Positions 1 to 8,921 of a DNA stretch of 64,000 bases are shown here, in pieces (the stretch's first letter is position 1; every line of letters starts with the position of its first letter). Origin of the DNA: Alistipes sp. Lineage in GTDB: Bacteria; Bacteroidota; Bacteroidia; Bacteroidales; Rikenellaceae. The stretch covers positions 1 to 64,000 of the forward strand of contig JAGBCY010000033.1 in the NCBI GenBank assembly GCA_017937765.1. Reading direction: 5' to 3'. The notes beneath the pieces are model-generated. The model was not told the DNA's origin and did no database searches. It worked only from the letters and a program-made list of their open reading frames with translations. A program made the translations under genes and the position numbers.

Positions 1-5
1 GTCTC

Positions 6-249
6 CACTTGAACGTTTCAGGGTAGTACTCCCTTTGCTGTTAGGTGCCCCTCCCGCCCACTTGAACGATTCAGGGTAGTGCTCCCTTTGCTGTTGGGTA
101 CTCCTACCGCCCACTTGAACGTTTCAGGGTAGTACTCCCTTTGCTGTTAGGTGTCCCTCCCGCCCACTTGAACGATTCAGGGTAGTGCTCCCTTTGCTGT
201 TAGGTGTCCCTCCCGCCCACTTGAACGGTTCGGGGTAGTACTCCCCTCA
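6..249. repeat. 53-bp tandem repeat, about 4.6 copies
   Basis: The word CACTTGAACG recurs at 6, 59, 112, 165 and 218, exactly 53 bp apart; the last copy is partial. Copies alternate in two positions: copies 1 and 3 read GTTTCAGGGTAGTACTCCC, copies 2 and 4 read GATTCAGGGTAGTGCTCCC, so the array looks like a 106-bp dimer that was amplified. Each unit holds a small near-palindrome (GGGTAGTACTCCC). It lies just downstream of tpiA and may extend left of the window. I see no coding capacity and no unique spacers. Confidence 0.95.
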
Positions 250-256
250 ATGCTAA

Positions 257-1009
257 TTAAAATGCCTTGCCGATGGCGAGGAAGTCCTCGGCCTTGAGCG
301 AAGCACCGCCAATAAGGCCACCGTCGACATTCTCCTTCGAGAAGATCTCGCCGGCGTTCGAGGGCTTGCACGAGCCACCATAGAGGATCGCGCACTCCTC
401 GGCAAGAGCCCCGAACTTCGAGCGCAACACCTCGCGGATGTAGGCGTGAATCTCCTCTGCCTGCTCGGCTGATGCGGTCTTACCCGTGCCGATGGCCCAC
501 ACGGGCTCATAGGCGATGACGAGCTTTGCGAACTGCTCGTCCGTGAGGTTGAATACCACCTCCTCGATCTGAGCCTTAACCACGTCGAAGTGACGCTCTG
601 CCTCGCGCTCCTCGAGGTTCTCGCCCACGCAGTAGATGGGCACGAGGTTGTTCTCATAGGCACGAGCCATCTTCTTATTGAGTGTCTCCGAGGTCTCGCC
701 GTAGTACTGGCGACGCTCCGAGTGGCCGAGGATTACATACTTGCAACCGAGTGCTGCGATCATCGAGGCAGCCACCTCGCCAGTGTAGGCACCCTTAGCC
801 TCCGTGGCGCAATCCTGAGCACCCACAGCGATATCCGTACCCTTGAGTGCCTCTATCGTGCTTGCGAGGTGTGTGAAGGGGGGACATACGATGAAGTTCA
901 CGCACTCGCATACCTCACCACGGCCAGCAGCTACGCCCTTAGCCAACTCAACACCCTCAGCCGGAAGCGTGTTCATCTTCCAGTTACCTGCTACAATCTT
1001 CTTTCTCAT
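257..1009 (-). CDS. tpiA: Triosephosphate isomerase
   Basis: Interconverts dihydroxyacetone phosphate and glyceraldehyde 3-phosphate in glycolysis and gluconeogenesis; cytosolic. At 250 aa it has the usual family length. Visible motifs are AGNWKMN near the N-terminus (substrate-binding Asn9 and Lys11), ILGHSERR with catalytic His96, [15 protein letters not shown] with catalytic Glu168 and the flexible loop that follows, and ILYGGS for phosphate binding. ATG start. It lies 103 bp downstream of lysS on the same strand, with a hairpin between them. The tandem repeat begins right after its stop codon. Confidence 0.98.
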   Translation of the reverse strand: MRKKIVAGNWKMNTLPAEGVELAKGVAAGRGEVCECVNFIVCPPFTHLASTIEALKGTDIAVGAQDCATEAKGAYTGEVAASMIAALGCKYVILGHSERRQYYGETSETLNKKMARAYENNLVPIYCVGENLEEREAERHFDVVKAQIEEVVFNLTDEQFAKLVIAYEPVWAIGTGKTASAEQAEEIHAYIREVLRSKFGALAEECAILYGGSCKPSNAGEIFSKENVDGGLIGGASLKAEDFLAIGKAF

Positions 1010-1070
1010 AATCTTATTTTCTTAAAAAACGTATTATTGTTATTGTCGTTATCTTCCGAGTATAATGTTT

Positions 1071-1099
1071 ACTCTCCACCTCGTGTTGGGGTGGAGAGT
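1071..1099 (-). terminator. Hairpin between lysS and tpiA
   Basis: ACTCTCCACC (1071-1080) pairs perfectly with GGTGGAGAGT (1090-1099) over a 9-nt loop. It sits just past the lysS stop codon. No clean U-tract follows on the minus strand, so it could be a weak terminator, an RNA-processing site or a 3' stabiliser. Confidence 0.5.
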
Positions 1100-1112
1100 A
1101 AGTTACTGGATG

Positions 1113-2846
1113 TTATGCCTCCTTGTTGCTCTCGATCCACGCCTTGATCTCGGCCGTGGCAAGACCCAGCTTGTTCTTCTTGTTGAAGCCGCAGAGGTCG
1201 TTAAAGAGCTTCATACCGCCAGTTGCGGCAGTGTTTCGGAACGCCTCGAGGGTGATGTAACCCATCTTCTGGATCGTTGCCACCCACTCGGCGGGGATGC
1301 CGGCCTCGGTGTACACCTCCTCGGCGTCGGCCACCACCTTCTTCTCGGGGCGCATCGTGGGGAAGAAGAGCACATCCTGAATCGAGGTCTCGCCCGTCAT
1401 AAACATCGTGAGACGGTCGATGCCGATACCCATACCCGAGCACGAAGGCATACCGTACTCCAGAGCGCGCACGAAGTCCATATCAATAACCATCGCCTCG
1501 TCGTCGCCCTTCTCCGAGAGGCGCATCTGCTCCTCGAAACGCTCGAGCTGGTCGATGGGGTCGTTGAGCTCCGAGTAGGCGTTACAGAGCTCCTTGCCGT
1601 TTACGAAGAGCTCGAAACGCTCCGTAAGGTCCTCATTATCGCGGTGACGCTTACACAGGGGCGACATCTCGATGGGGTAGTCCGTCACGAACGTAGGCTG
1701 GATGAGGTCGCCCTCGCAGTACTGGCCAAAGATGGCGTCGATGAGCTTACCCTTACCCATCGTCTCGTCGATCTCGACGTTGAGACGCTTGCAGGCCTCG
1801 CGCAGCTGCTCCTCCGTCTGGCCGGTGATGTCGTAGCCCGTCTTCTCGCGGATGGCATCGGTCATCGTCACGCGCTTGAACGGTGCCTTGAACGATATTG
1901 TGTGGCCGTCGAGTACCACGTCCGTTGTGCCATTTACGGCCAACGCCACGCGCTCCAACATCTGCTCGGTAAACTCCTGCATCCAGATGTAGTCCTTGTA
2001 CGCTACGTAGATCTCCATACACGTAAACTCGGGGTTGTGCGTGCGGTCCATACCCTCGTTACGGAAGTTCTTGCCGAACTCGTAGACGCCATCGAAGCCG
2101 CCGACGATGAGACGCTTCAGGTATAGCTCCGTAGCTATTCGCATATAGAAGTCGATGTCGAGGGCGTTGTGGTGGGTGATGAAGGGGCGTGCTGCTGCAC
2201 CTCCGGGGATGGGCTGCAGAATGGGGGTCTCCACCTCGAGGTAGCCGCGCTCGTTGAAGAAGTCGCGCATCGTCTGCATAATCTTGGCGCGCTTGAGGAA
2301 TGTATCCTTAACGTGGGGGTTAACCACGAGGTCCAAGTAACGCTGGCGGTAGCGCACCTCGGGATCGGTGAGGGCGTCGAACGTCTGGCCATCCTTCTGC
2401 TTCACTACGGGAAGGGGGCGCACCGACTTCGAGAGCACGGTGAACTTACGGCAGTGTACCGAGAGCTCGCCAGTGTTTGTGTGGAACACGAAGCCCTCCA
2501 CGCCGATGAAGTCGCCGATGTCGAGCAGCTTCTTGAATACGGTGTTGTAGAGCGTGGGGTCACCCTCGGGACAGATGTCGTCGCGACGGATGTAGACCTG
2601 AATACGTCCCGAGGCATCCTGAAGCTCGAAGAACGATGCCGAGCCCATAATGCGTCGGCTCATAATACGTCCTGCAATAGATACCTCCTGATAGTTACCC
2701 TTCTCGGGGTCGAAGTTCTCGGCAATCTCCTTTGCGCTTGCAGTCACCTCGTAGCGTGCAGCGGGGTAGGGGTTTATGCCGAGCTCGCGCAGAGCCTTAA
2801 GCGACTGGCGGCGCAACACTTCCTGTTCACTGAGTTCGATGTTCAT
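1113..2846 (-). CDS. lysS: Lysyl-tRNA synthetase, class II
   Basis: Charges tRNA-Lys. The protein has 577 aa, longer than the roughly 500 of E. coli LysS, and a C-terminal extension of about 70 residues past motif 3 accounts for this. The N-terminal OB-fold is visible ([20 protein letters not shown]). Class II motif 2 reads [15 protein letters not shown] and motif 3 reads [15 protein letters not shown]. The C-terminal extension ([20 protein letters not shown] onward) resembles a small helical domain; its role is unknown to me. ATG start, 40-50 nt downstream of a good promoter. Confidence 0.97.
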   Translation of the reverse strand: MNIELSEQEVLRRQSLKALRELGINPYPAARYEVTASAKEIAENFDPEKGNYQEVSIAGRIMSRRIMGSASFFELQDASGRIQVYIRRDDICPEGDPTLYNTVFKKLLDIGDFIGVEGFVFHTNTGELSVHCRKFTVLSKSVRPLPVVKQKDGQTFDALTDPEVRYRQRYLDLVVNPHVKDTFLKRAKIMQTMRDFFNERGYLEVETPILQPIPGGAAARPFITHHNALDIDFYMRIATELYLKRLIVGGFDGVYEFGKNFRNEGMDRTHNPEFTCMEIYVAYKDYIWMQEFTEQMLERVALAVNGTTDVVLDGHTISFKAPFKRVTMTDAIREKTGYDITGQTEEQLREACKRLNVEIDETMGKGKLIDAIFGQYCEGDLIQPTFVTDYPIEMSPLCKRHRDNEDLTERFELFVNGKELCNAYSELNDPIDQLERFEEQMRLSEKGDDEAMVIDMDFVRALEYGMPSCSGMGIGIDRLTMFMTGETSIQDVLFFPTMRPEKKVVADAEEVYTEAGIPAEWVATIQKMGYITLEAFRNTAATGGMKLFNDLCGFNKKNKLGLATAEIKAWIESNKEA

Positions 2847-2880
2847 AGTATATTGTATTTATAATTTATATTCAACGCGG

Positions 2881-2911
2881 CAAAGTTACCAAAAAACGCT
2901 GGAATAATCAA
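2881..2911 (-). promoter_or_regulatory. Bacteroidota-type promoter of lysS
   Basis: Read on the minus strand, TTG lies about 19-20 nt upstream of TAACTTTG (2888-2881), which matches the TAnnTTTG -7 element of the Bacteroidota major sigma factor. The start site should fall near 2873, leaving a short leader to the ATG at 2846. Confidence 0.6.
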
Positions 2912-2949
2912 CCGAAATCGAAATAATCATCTCATCAGAAAAATTTTGT

Positions 2950-2957
2950 TACCTTTG
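2950..2957 (+). promoter_or_regulatory. -7 element upstream of the MATE gene
   Basis: TACCTTTG matches TAnnTTTG. No convincing -33 TTTG is present at 19-21 nt. Transcription from here would give a leader of about 130 nt before the MATE start codon. Confidence 0.5.
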
Positions 2958-2984
2958 CCTGCGAATTAGAGAACGAATAGTTTT

Positions 2985-3073
2985 GTAATCCTCATCGGAG
3001 GGTGTTGAAACGATAGTTGCAATGCTGGATAAGATGACTGGGTAAAACCAATCACCTGTCCAGCATTTTTGTT
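2985..3073 (+). promoter_or_regulatory. Structured leader with intrinsic-terminator-like hairpin before the MATE gene
   Basis: AATGCTGGA (3021-3029) pairs perfectly with TCCAGCATT (3059-3067) and is followed by TTTGTT, as in an intrinsic terminator placed inside the leader. A smaller upstream helix is possible (ATCG with CGAT around an AGGGTG-containing loop). GGGTG in that loop can pair with CACCT inside the large hairpin (one G-U pair), which would form a pseudoknot. A terminator between promoter and gene suggests attenuation or a riboswitch. It matches none of the riboswitch classes whose consensus I remember. The terminator hairpin is seen directly; the regulatory role is inferred. Confidence 0.45.
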
Positions 3074-3094
3074 AAACGATAATTTGGTACTCGT

Positions 3095-4450
3095 ATGAAG
3101 AGAGATGCGATTGATTTTGAGCGAGATAGGGTCTCGGTATTGTTTCGTAAACTGCTTATCCCCACACTCCTCGGTACGCTCTCGATATCGGCTGTGACGG
3201 CCATAGATGGCATTTTCGTGGGACACGGCGTGGGCGCAGATGGCGTGGCGGCGGTAAATATTGTTGTGCCTATATACCTGATAATGTCGGGCTTGGGTAT
3301 GATGATAGGTGTTGGTTGTTCGGTGGTAGCCTCTATCCATCTTTCACGCCAAAACATCAAGGTGGCGCGGATGAATATCACCCAAGCAATTACCTTCACG
3401 TCGCTTGTCACTATCCTCTTTTGCGCTTTGGTGTTGGCCTACCCGACACACACCGCCCGATTGCTCGGTGCGTCGCCTACGTTGATGTCCCAAGTATTGG
3501 ACTATCTGCACTGGATTATGCCCTGCTTCTTATTCGAGATGTGGAGTGCTATCGGTCTGTTTATCATTCGATTAGATGGCTCACCTCGCTATGCGATGTG
3601 GTGTAATATTGTTCCTGCCCTACTCAATGCCGTCCTCGACTGGGTGTTTATCTTCCCGTTGGGAATGGGTGTGAAGGGTGCTGCCATAGCCACCTCGATA
3701 AGTGTTGCTGTGGGCGGTATTATGGCTCTCGTCTACCTGCTATTCGGTGCCGACTCGTTGCGCCTCGTGTCGCTTAAAATCAGTCGTAAGAGCCTGATGC
3801 TGGCACTGCGAAATATCGGCTATCAGTCGAAGATTGGCTCATCATCGCTGTTGGGTGAGTTGACATTGTCGGTATTTATCTTTGTTGGTAACCTTGTGTT
3901 TATGAAGTACTTGGGCGATGTGGGTGTGGGTGCTTTCGGCATTGCGTGTTACTATGCCCCCTTCTTCTTTATGATGGGTAACGCCATAGCCCAGTCGGCA
4001 CAGCCCATCATCAGCTTCAACTATGGTATTTCGCGTTGGAAGGAGATACGCGAGGCTCGCCGCCTGTTGCTTCTTACCTCGGTGATAATCGGTGTTGTCG
4101 TGGCCTCGCTCTTTATGTTTGCTCCAGATATGTTGGTCGCGCTATTCGTAGACCGAGCAAGCGAGGCGGGGCGTATTGCCATCGAGGGCTTCCCATACTT
4201 CGCTACGGGTATTGTTTTCTTCATTCTCAACGTCGCGATTGTTGGCTACTATCAGAGTGTTGAGCAGATTAAAAGGGCAACCCTTTTGGTCTTTCTTCGC
4301 GGTTTTATATTGCTGATTCCCAGCTTTATAATTTTACCAAAGATTTTTGCAACTGAGGGTATATGGTTGGCTATGCCTATGTCCGAGGTGCTGACTGCGG
4401 TGGTAGTTATTGCAATGTTTCTAAAGCCCGCTGGCCATCGCACAAAATAG
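3095..4450 (+). CDS. MATE family efflux transporter
   Basis: 451-aa polytopic membrane protein with about 12 hydrophobic segments. The N-terminus (LLIPTLLGTLSISAVTAIDG, then IFVGHGVGADGVAAVN) is the usual first-helix pattern of the MATE/MATE-like NorM family, which exports cationic drugs, dyes or metabolites in exchange for Na+ or H+. Full family length. The substrate cannot be read from the sequence. It is transcribed alone, divergently from lysS, behind the structured leader at 2985-3073, so its expression may respond to a ligand. Base composition looks somewhat more AT-rich than the neighbouring genes. Confidence 0.9.
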   Translation: MKRDAIDFERDRVSVLFRKLLIPTLLGTLSISAVTAIDGIFVGHGVGADGVAAVNIVVPIYLIMSGLGMMIGVGCSVVASIHLSRQNIKVARMNITQAITFTSLVTILFCALVLAYPTHTARLLGASPTLMSQVLDYLHWIMPCFLFEMWSAIGLFIIRLDGSPRYAMWCNIVPALLNAVLDWVFIFPLGMGVKGAAIATSISVAVGGIMALVYLLFGADSLRLVSLKISRKSLMLALRNIGYQSKIGSSSLLGELTLSVFIFVGNLVFMKYLGDVGVGAFGIACYYAPFFFMMGNAIAQSAQPIISFNYGISRWKEIREARRLLLLTSVIIGVVVASLFMFAPDMLVALFVDRASEAGRIAIEGFPYFATGIVFFILNVAIVGYYQSVEQIKRATLLVFLRGFILLIPSFIILPKIFATEGIWLAMPMSEVLTAVVVIAMFLKPAGHRTK

Positions 4451-4787
4451 CGTGTCGCTGTTAAAAGAAAAGTCAAAGTCTAATTTAGGGGGGGTATAAA
4501 GTTATTTTGAATGTTTCTCAGAGGTGGATTTATTTGTTATCTCACAATTCCTCACGGCTAATTATTATGGGTTACCTTTGTTCGCGGGATTGAAAAACCA
4601 AGAATAATGTCGTGCGGGAGCGCGATAGTGCCGAAATATTTACTACCTTTGCTATGCGGTTGGTATGCCACGGTGTGCACCCAAGCAGAACTCGCGCAAT
4701 GAGATGTTGCGTTGCAAGGTGTAACCACGTGACAATTACACGTATTTGCAACGATTGATAGACTATTTTCCATAAACAAGAGTAGTT
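4451..4787 (+). promoter_or_regulatory. Gene-free stretch: two -7 elements and a long leader hairpin
   Basis: Two TACCTTTG elements lie at 4573-4580 and 4644-4651; the second is the better placed for the lipoprotein gene at 4788. Downstream, CGTTGCAA (4710-4717) pairs with TTGCAACG (4746-4753), and inside it GTGTAA (4719-4724) pairs with TTACAC (4736-4741), giving a long hairpin that ends about 34 nt before the start codon. No ORF of note. Confidence 0.5.
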
Positions 4788-5822
4788 ATGAGACGACTAT
4801 TTTCTATATTGACAAGCCTTATGGTGGTCCTTACGACTGTGGCGTTTGTGGCCTGCACTAACGATGAGCCTGCACCCGTGCCCGACAAAGATCCTAACGA
4901 GCAGCCCGACGAAAATCCCGATAAGGATCCCGACGAGAAGCCGGAGGACCCCGAGAATCCCGATACTCCCGATCCGGAGAACCCCGAGGCTCCCGATCTT
5001 GAGGCGGACAACACTCTCCGTTACGACTGGACAGACATCTCGTTCGAGCGCACCGTAGGCTCGGCTTTTATGGAGGAGACGCCCGAGGGTGTGATCTACA
5101 CGCTTTGTGTTGACGACGTCAAGACCTACGTTAGCTACGAGGATACAATCTTCCTACTCGTCGAGGTTGCGGGGCGCAGCGTTAGCGACTCGTTCGACCT
5201 CGATATTGCCACGACAGACGAGACATTTAGGCTCTGGCTCTGCGACCCGATTCGCGGTATGGGTCTCGTGGTCGACAGCGAGCGCAGGACGGGGTGCAGC
5301 GGTATGTTCCGTGTGAGAAGGGGTGTTATTGTCTGCGACCTTAGCTACGATGCTCCGAGTGGCGGCGGCGACGATATCGAGTTTTGCGTATCATACGATG
5401 GCTCTTATCGCGCGGTCAACGAGTGCTACGACATAGTCTACGACGAGCGCGAGTCGCTCTTCGTGCCACGCTCGGTACTCCTCGACAACCGTGGCGACGA
5501 GTTTAAAATATATGTATCGAGTAGGGAGAATGCTGTCACGGTGGAGGCGATGTCCGATGCCGAGGTCATCGTCACCTATCCGGCCGATGGCTGGGCAACA
5601 CTCCTCAAGGGTAACTTCGTGTCGGGTAGCTCGCATCCGGCGATGAGCTTCACGCTCGAGGGCAAGCGATACCTCAAGGGCAAGGGCGATATCTTGGGTA
5701 TGAACTGCCAGCTCCCGATGTACGATGCCGCGACCGGACGCTTGCGTCTGAATGCCAACCTCTACAACGAGCGTGGTGGCGTGGCACTCTATTACAGCGG
5801 CAGCTTCACCATCCTCGAGTAG
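4788..5822 (+). CDS. Putative surface lipoprotein with Asp/Pro/Glu-rich stalk
   Basis: 344 aa, not recognised as a named family. A type II signal peptide ends in the lipobox FVAC (Cys23 would be lipidated). Residues ~25-70 are a low-complexity spacer of repeated D-P-E/N-P units, typical of tethers that hold a domain off the outer membrane. The remaining ~270 residues look like a beta-rich globular domain (many alternating hydrophobic strands, SFTLEGKRYLKGKG near the end). No catalytic motif is visible. It stands alone, with its own promoter and a hairpin-bearing leader. The lipoprotein call is firm; the function is unknown. Confidence 0.8.
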   Translation: MRRLFSILTSLMVVLTTVAFVACTNDEPAPVPDKDPNEQPDENPDKDPDEKPEDPENPDTPDPENPEAPDLEADNTLRYDWTDISFERTVGSAFMEETPEGVIYTLCVDDVKTYVSYEDTIFLLVEVAGRSVSDSFDLDIATTDETFRLWLCDPIRGMGLVVDSERRTGCSGMFRVRRGVIVCDLSYDAPSGGGDDIEFCVSYDGSYRAVNECYDIVYDERESLFVPRSVLLDNRGDEFKIYVSSRENAVTVEAMSDAEVIVTYPADGWATLLKGNFVSGSSHPAMSFTLEGKRYLKGKGDILGMNCQLPMYDAATGRLRLNANLYNERGGVALYYSGSFTILE

Positions 5823-5887
5823 TGGGAAAAGAGCAATCGGATAGCGAAAAAAATCCATTTTTGGCTGAATCTTTGAAAAAATATTCA

Positions 5888-5895
5888 TACCTTTG
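5888..5895 (+). promoter_or_regulatory. -7 element upstream of the NagB-like/PIG-L gene
   Basis: TACCTTTG matches TAnnTTTG and lies 55 nt before the ATG at 5951. A T-rich stretch with TTTTTGG sits about 23 nt upstream; the spacing is a little long for a -33 element. Confidence 0.45.
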
Positions 5896-5950
5896 AACGA
5901 CGTAAGGGCTACAATCTGGGCTTAGGAATGAATATAAAATACTATACGCT

Positions 5951-7900
5951 ATGACAAGTAAATACCAATTGCCTAAGGATGGCGGACTTATGAAGGAGTC
6001 TGCTCCAAAAGATATCGTTCATCGCTACGAGCGTATGCCAACGCGCGTGTTCGACAATGAATACCAGGGTGTGCAATATGTTGCCGACATCATCTGTCGA
6101 CTTGTGCGCAACCACTCCGACAACGCCTCGGCGCGTGACATCTACGAGGAGTTGCCACCCTTCGTCTTAGGACTTACCACGGGTCGCACGCCTCTGGGTC
6201 TCTATCGCGAGTTGGTAAGCAGATATCAGGCGGGCGAGATATCGTTCAAGAACGTGGCCGTCTACTCGCTCGACGAGCTCTACCCCATACGTAGCACCGA
6301 GCAGCAGAGCCGCAACTACCGTATCCACGACGAGTTCCTCAAACATATCGACATCGCTCCCGAGAATGTGCACATCCCCGATGGCACTATTCCCGCGAAG
6401 GATGTGTCGGAGTACTGCGCCAACTACGACAAGGAGATTCGCAAGATCGACCTTATGATCATCGGCTTTGGCGAGCAGGGCCAGATCGGCTTCAACGAGC
6501 CGGGCTCGTATGCCAAGTCGCACACACGTCTTGTCGAGCTCACGCACAACTCGCGCAAGGTGCAGTCGAGCCTCTTCTACGGCCTCGAGAATACGCCCAA
6601 GATGGCTATCACGATGGGTATCGGTACCATTATGCGCGCCGACCGCATAATCCTTATGGCGTGGGGCGAGGATAAGGCTTCGGCCGTACACCAGATTGTC
6701 GAGGGCGACATCACCGACCGTGTGCCCGCAAGCCACCTTCAGGAGCACCCCAACATCGAGCTTGTCATCGACGAGAATGCCGCCGAGAAGCTCACACGCG
6801 AGCAGACACCGTGGCTCGTGGGTCCCTGCGACTGGACGCCGAAATTCGTGCGCAAGGCTGTGGTATGGCTCTGTGGCATAGTCAAGAAGCCGATCCTTAA
6901 GCTAACGTATAAGGACTATATCGAGAACTCGCTCGGCGAGCTGTTGGAGAAGTGTGGCACATACGACCAGGTGAACATCCGCGTATTCAACGACCTCCAG
7001 CATACCATCACCGGCTGGCCCGGTGGCAAGCCTAATGCCGACGACTCGACACGCCCGGCACCATCGTTGCCCTATCCTAAGCGTGCGCTGATATTCTCAC
7101 CGCATCCCGACGACGATGTCATCTCGATGGGTGGTACATTCATACGTCTCGTCGAGCAGAACCACGACGTTCACGTGGCATATCAGACATCGGGTAACGT
7201 TGCCGTCCACGACGACGTGGTGCTCCAGAATGTAGACACCGCACGCGAACTCGGCCTCGGAAACGACTACGACGAGGTGTGTCGTCTGATACACTCGAAG
7301 CGTCGCGGCAAGCCCGAGCCACGCAAGCTCCTCGACATTAAGGGTGCTATACGCCGTGCCGAGGCACGTGCTGCCGTGCGCTCGTTCGGCCTTAACCCCG
7401 ACACCAACGCCCACTTCCTAAACCTCCCGTTCTACGAGACGGGCGGCATCAAGAAGGGAGCCCTGACGGAGAAGGATATCGACATCATAGTCAAGTTGTT
7501 ACGCGAGATTCGCCCCCACCAGATATATGCTGCGGGAGACCTCGCCGACCCCCACGGTACGCACCGCACTTGTATGGAGGCGATACTCGAGGCGTTGGAG
7601 GTGACGCAGGATGACGACTGGCGCAAGGATTGCCACCTGTGGCTCTACCGCGGCGCGTGGATGGAGTGGAACCTCGGCCTTGTGGATATGGCCGTGCCCC
7701 TCTCGCCCGACGAGATGATCAAGAAGCGTCACGCCATCTATCGCCACCTGTCGCAGAAGGACATCGTGCCCTTCCCCGGTAGCGACAGCCGCGAGTTCTG
7801 GCAGCGCGCCGAGGAGCGCACTCAAAACACCGCCAAACTTTACGACGCCCTCGGTATGGCTGAGTATCAGGCCATTGAGGTCTTCGTCAAAATGTTTTAG
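5951..7900 (+). CDS. NagB-like domain fused to PIG-L/LmbE deacetylase domain
   Basis: 649 aa in two parts. Residues ~30-285 follow the glucosamine-6-phosphate deaminase fold (LGLTTGRTPLGLYRELV, SLDEL, FNEPGS, WGEDKASAV). Residues ~373-649 are a PIG-L/LmbE metal-dependent N-deacetylase (SPHPDDDVISMGG zinc motif, DPHGTHR). In the NagB part the canonical E-D-G-H reads E175-Q176-G-Q178: the catalytic Asp and His are both Gln, while the equivalents of Asp72, Glu148 and Lys208 remain. Deaminase activity is therefore doubtful; this half may bind or sense an amino-sugar phosphate, leaving deacetylation as the likely reaction. As I recall, Bacteroides has similar long fusions annotated as nagB. A canonical nagB follows 115 bp downstream. 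Domain calls are firm; substrate and loss of deamination are inferred. Confidence 0.88.
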   Translation: MTSKYQLPKDGGLMKESAPKDIVHRYERMPTRVFDNEYQGVQYVADIICRLVRNHSDNASARDIYEELPPFVLGLTTGRTPLGLYRELVSRYQAGEISFKNVAVYSLDELYPIRSTEQQSRNYRIHDEFLKHIDIAPENVHIPDGTIPAKDVSEYCANYDKEIRKIDLMIIGFGEQGQIGFNEPGSYAKSHTRLVELTHNSRKVQSSLFYGLENTPKMAITMGIGTIMRADRIILMAWGEDKASAVHQIVEGDITDRVPASHLQEHPNIELVIDENAAEKLTREQTPWLVGPCDWTPKFVRKAVVWLCGIVKKPILKLTYKDYIENSLGELLEKCGTYDQVNIRVFNDLQHTITGWPGGKPNADDSTRPAPSLPYPKRALIFSPHPDDDVISMGGTFIRLVEQNHDVHVAYQTSGNVAVHDDVVLQNVDTARELGLGNDYDEVCRLIHSKRRGKPEPRKLLDIKGAIRRAEARAAVRSFGLNPDTNAHFLNLPFYETGGIKKGALTEKDIDIIVKLLREIRPHQIYAAGDLADPHGTHRTCMEAILEALEVTQDDDWRKDCHLWLYRGAWMEWNLGLVDMAVPLSPDEMIKKRHAIYRHLSQKDIVPFPGSDSREFWQRAEERTQNTAKLYDALGMAEYQAIEVFVKMF

Positions 7901-8015
7901 GCTACGGGGAGGTGCGTACTAACCTTAAGGGCGATGTACTTCCCGACATCAAGCGCAGGCGAGGTGTAATTATAAGATGCAACAATAGAAGAAAAAGAAC
8001 TAATAAATAAAATAT

Positions 8016-8798
8016 ATGAGAGTTATCATCAAGGACACCACCCCCGAGGTGGCACAATGGGCAGCGCGTTACATCGTCGATGCCATCAAGGCTAAGGCTG
8101 CAAAGACAGATGCCCCCTTTGTTTTGGGCCTTCCCACCGGCTCGACGCCTCTTGAGACCTACAAGGAGCTCATCCGTCTGCACAAGGCTGGCGAGGTGTC
8201 GTTCCGTAACGTCGTGACGTTCAATATGGACGAGTACATCGGTTTGGCGGAGGATCACCCCGAGAGCTACCACTCGTTTATGTGGACCAACTTCTTCTCG
8301 CACATCGACATCGAGCGCGATAATGTCCACATCCTCAATGGCAATGCCGCAGATCTTGCTGCCGAGTGTGAGGCCTACGAGGCTGCTATCGTCGAGGCTG
8401 GCGGCATCGACCTCTTTATGGGAGGTGTAGGTGAGGATGGCCATATCGCCTTCAACGAGCCCTTCTCGTCGTTGCAGTCGCGCACGCGCATCAAGACCCT
8501 CACGCCCGATACCATCGCCGTGAACTCGCGCTTCTTTGGTGGCGACATCTCTCAGGTTCCCACTCAGGCACTCACCGTTGGTGTTGCCACGATTCTCAGT
8601 GCCCGCACGGTGCTCATCCTTGCTACGGGTGCGAAGAAGGCGCGTGCCTTGCGCCACGCCATCGAGGGTGGCTACAACCACCAGTGGACCCTCTCTGCGC
8701 TCCAGACACATCCCGCGGGCATCATCGTCTGCGACGATCGTGCTGCCGAGGAGCTCAAGGTATCGACATATCGCTACTTCAAGGCGATAGAGGGATAA
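8016..8798 (+). CDS. nagB: Glucosamine-6-phosphate deaminase
   Basis: Converts glucosamine 6-phosphate to fructose 6-phosphate and ammonia, the last step of amino-sugar catabolism. 260 aa, close to the 266 of E. coli. Every catalytic residue falls at its E. coli number: Asp72 (FNMDEY), Asp141 and His143 ([13 protein letters not shown]), Glu148, Arg172 (NSRFFGG) and Lys208 (TGAKKARAL). Lies 115 bp after the NagB-like/PIG-L fusion and ends before a strong terminator, so the two probably form one amino-sugar unit. Confidence 0.97.
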   Translation: MRVIIKDTTPEVAQWAARYIVDAIKAKAAKTDAPFVLGLPTGSTPLETYKELIRLHKAGEVSFRNVVTFNMDEYIGLAEDHPESYHSFMWTNFFSHIDIERDNVHILNGNAADLAAECEAYEAAIVEAGGIDLFMGGVGEDGHIAFNEPFSSLQSRTRIKTLTPDTIAVNSRFFGGDISQVPTQALTVGVATILSARTVLILATGAKKARALRHAIEGGYNHQWTLSALQTHPAGIIVCDDRAAEELKVSTYRYFKAIEG

Positions 8799-8826
8799 CA
8801 GAGCGATTACAGCTGTAAACGTAGAT

Positions 8827-8863
8827 AAGTGACGAAAGGAGAGAACCATTCGTCACTTTTTTT
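8827..8863 (+). terminator. Intrinsic terminator after nagB
   Basis: AAGTGACGAA (8827-8836) pairs perfectly with TTCGTCACTT (8849-8858), followed by a T run to 8863. Classic hairpin plus U-tract. Confidence 0.9.
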
Positions 8864-8921
8864 AGTGGTCGTATGTCAGAAAATGCCATCCTCGGTGTTA
8901 TTAGTATAGAAGCAAACAGAG

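Noticed and set aside
1-249. Possible CRISPR array
   Set aside because: The 53-bp units are joined head to tail with no unique spacers, and no cas gene is in the window.
590-2126. Long plus-strand ORFs over tpiA and lysS, and similar long antisense ORFs over other genes
   Set aside because: GC-rich codon use gives long open frames opposite real genes; the translations lack domain patterns, while the other strand encodes well-known enzymes.
2985-3073. Known riboswitch (TPP, FMN, cobalamin, purine, preQ1, guanidine)
   Set aside because: None of the conserved words of these classes is present; only a generic hairpin leader can be claimed.
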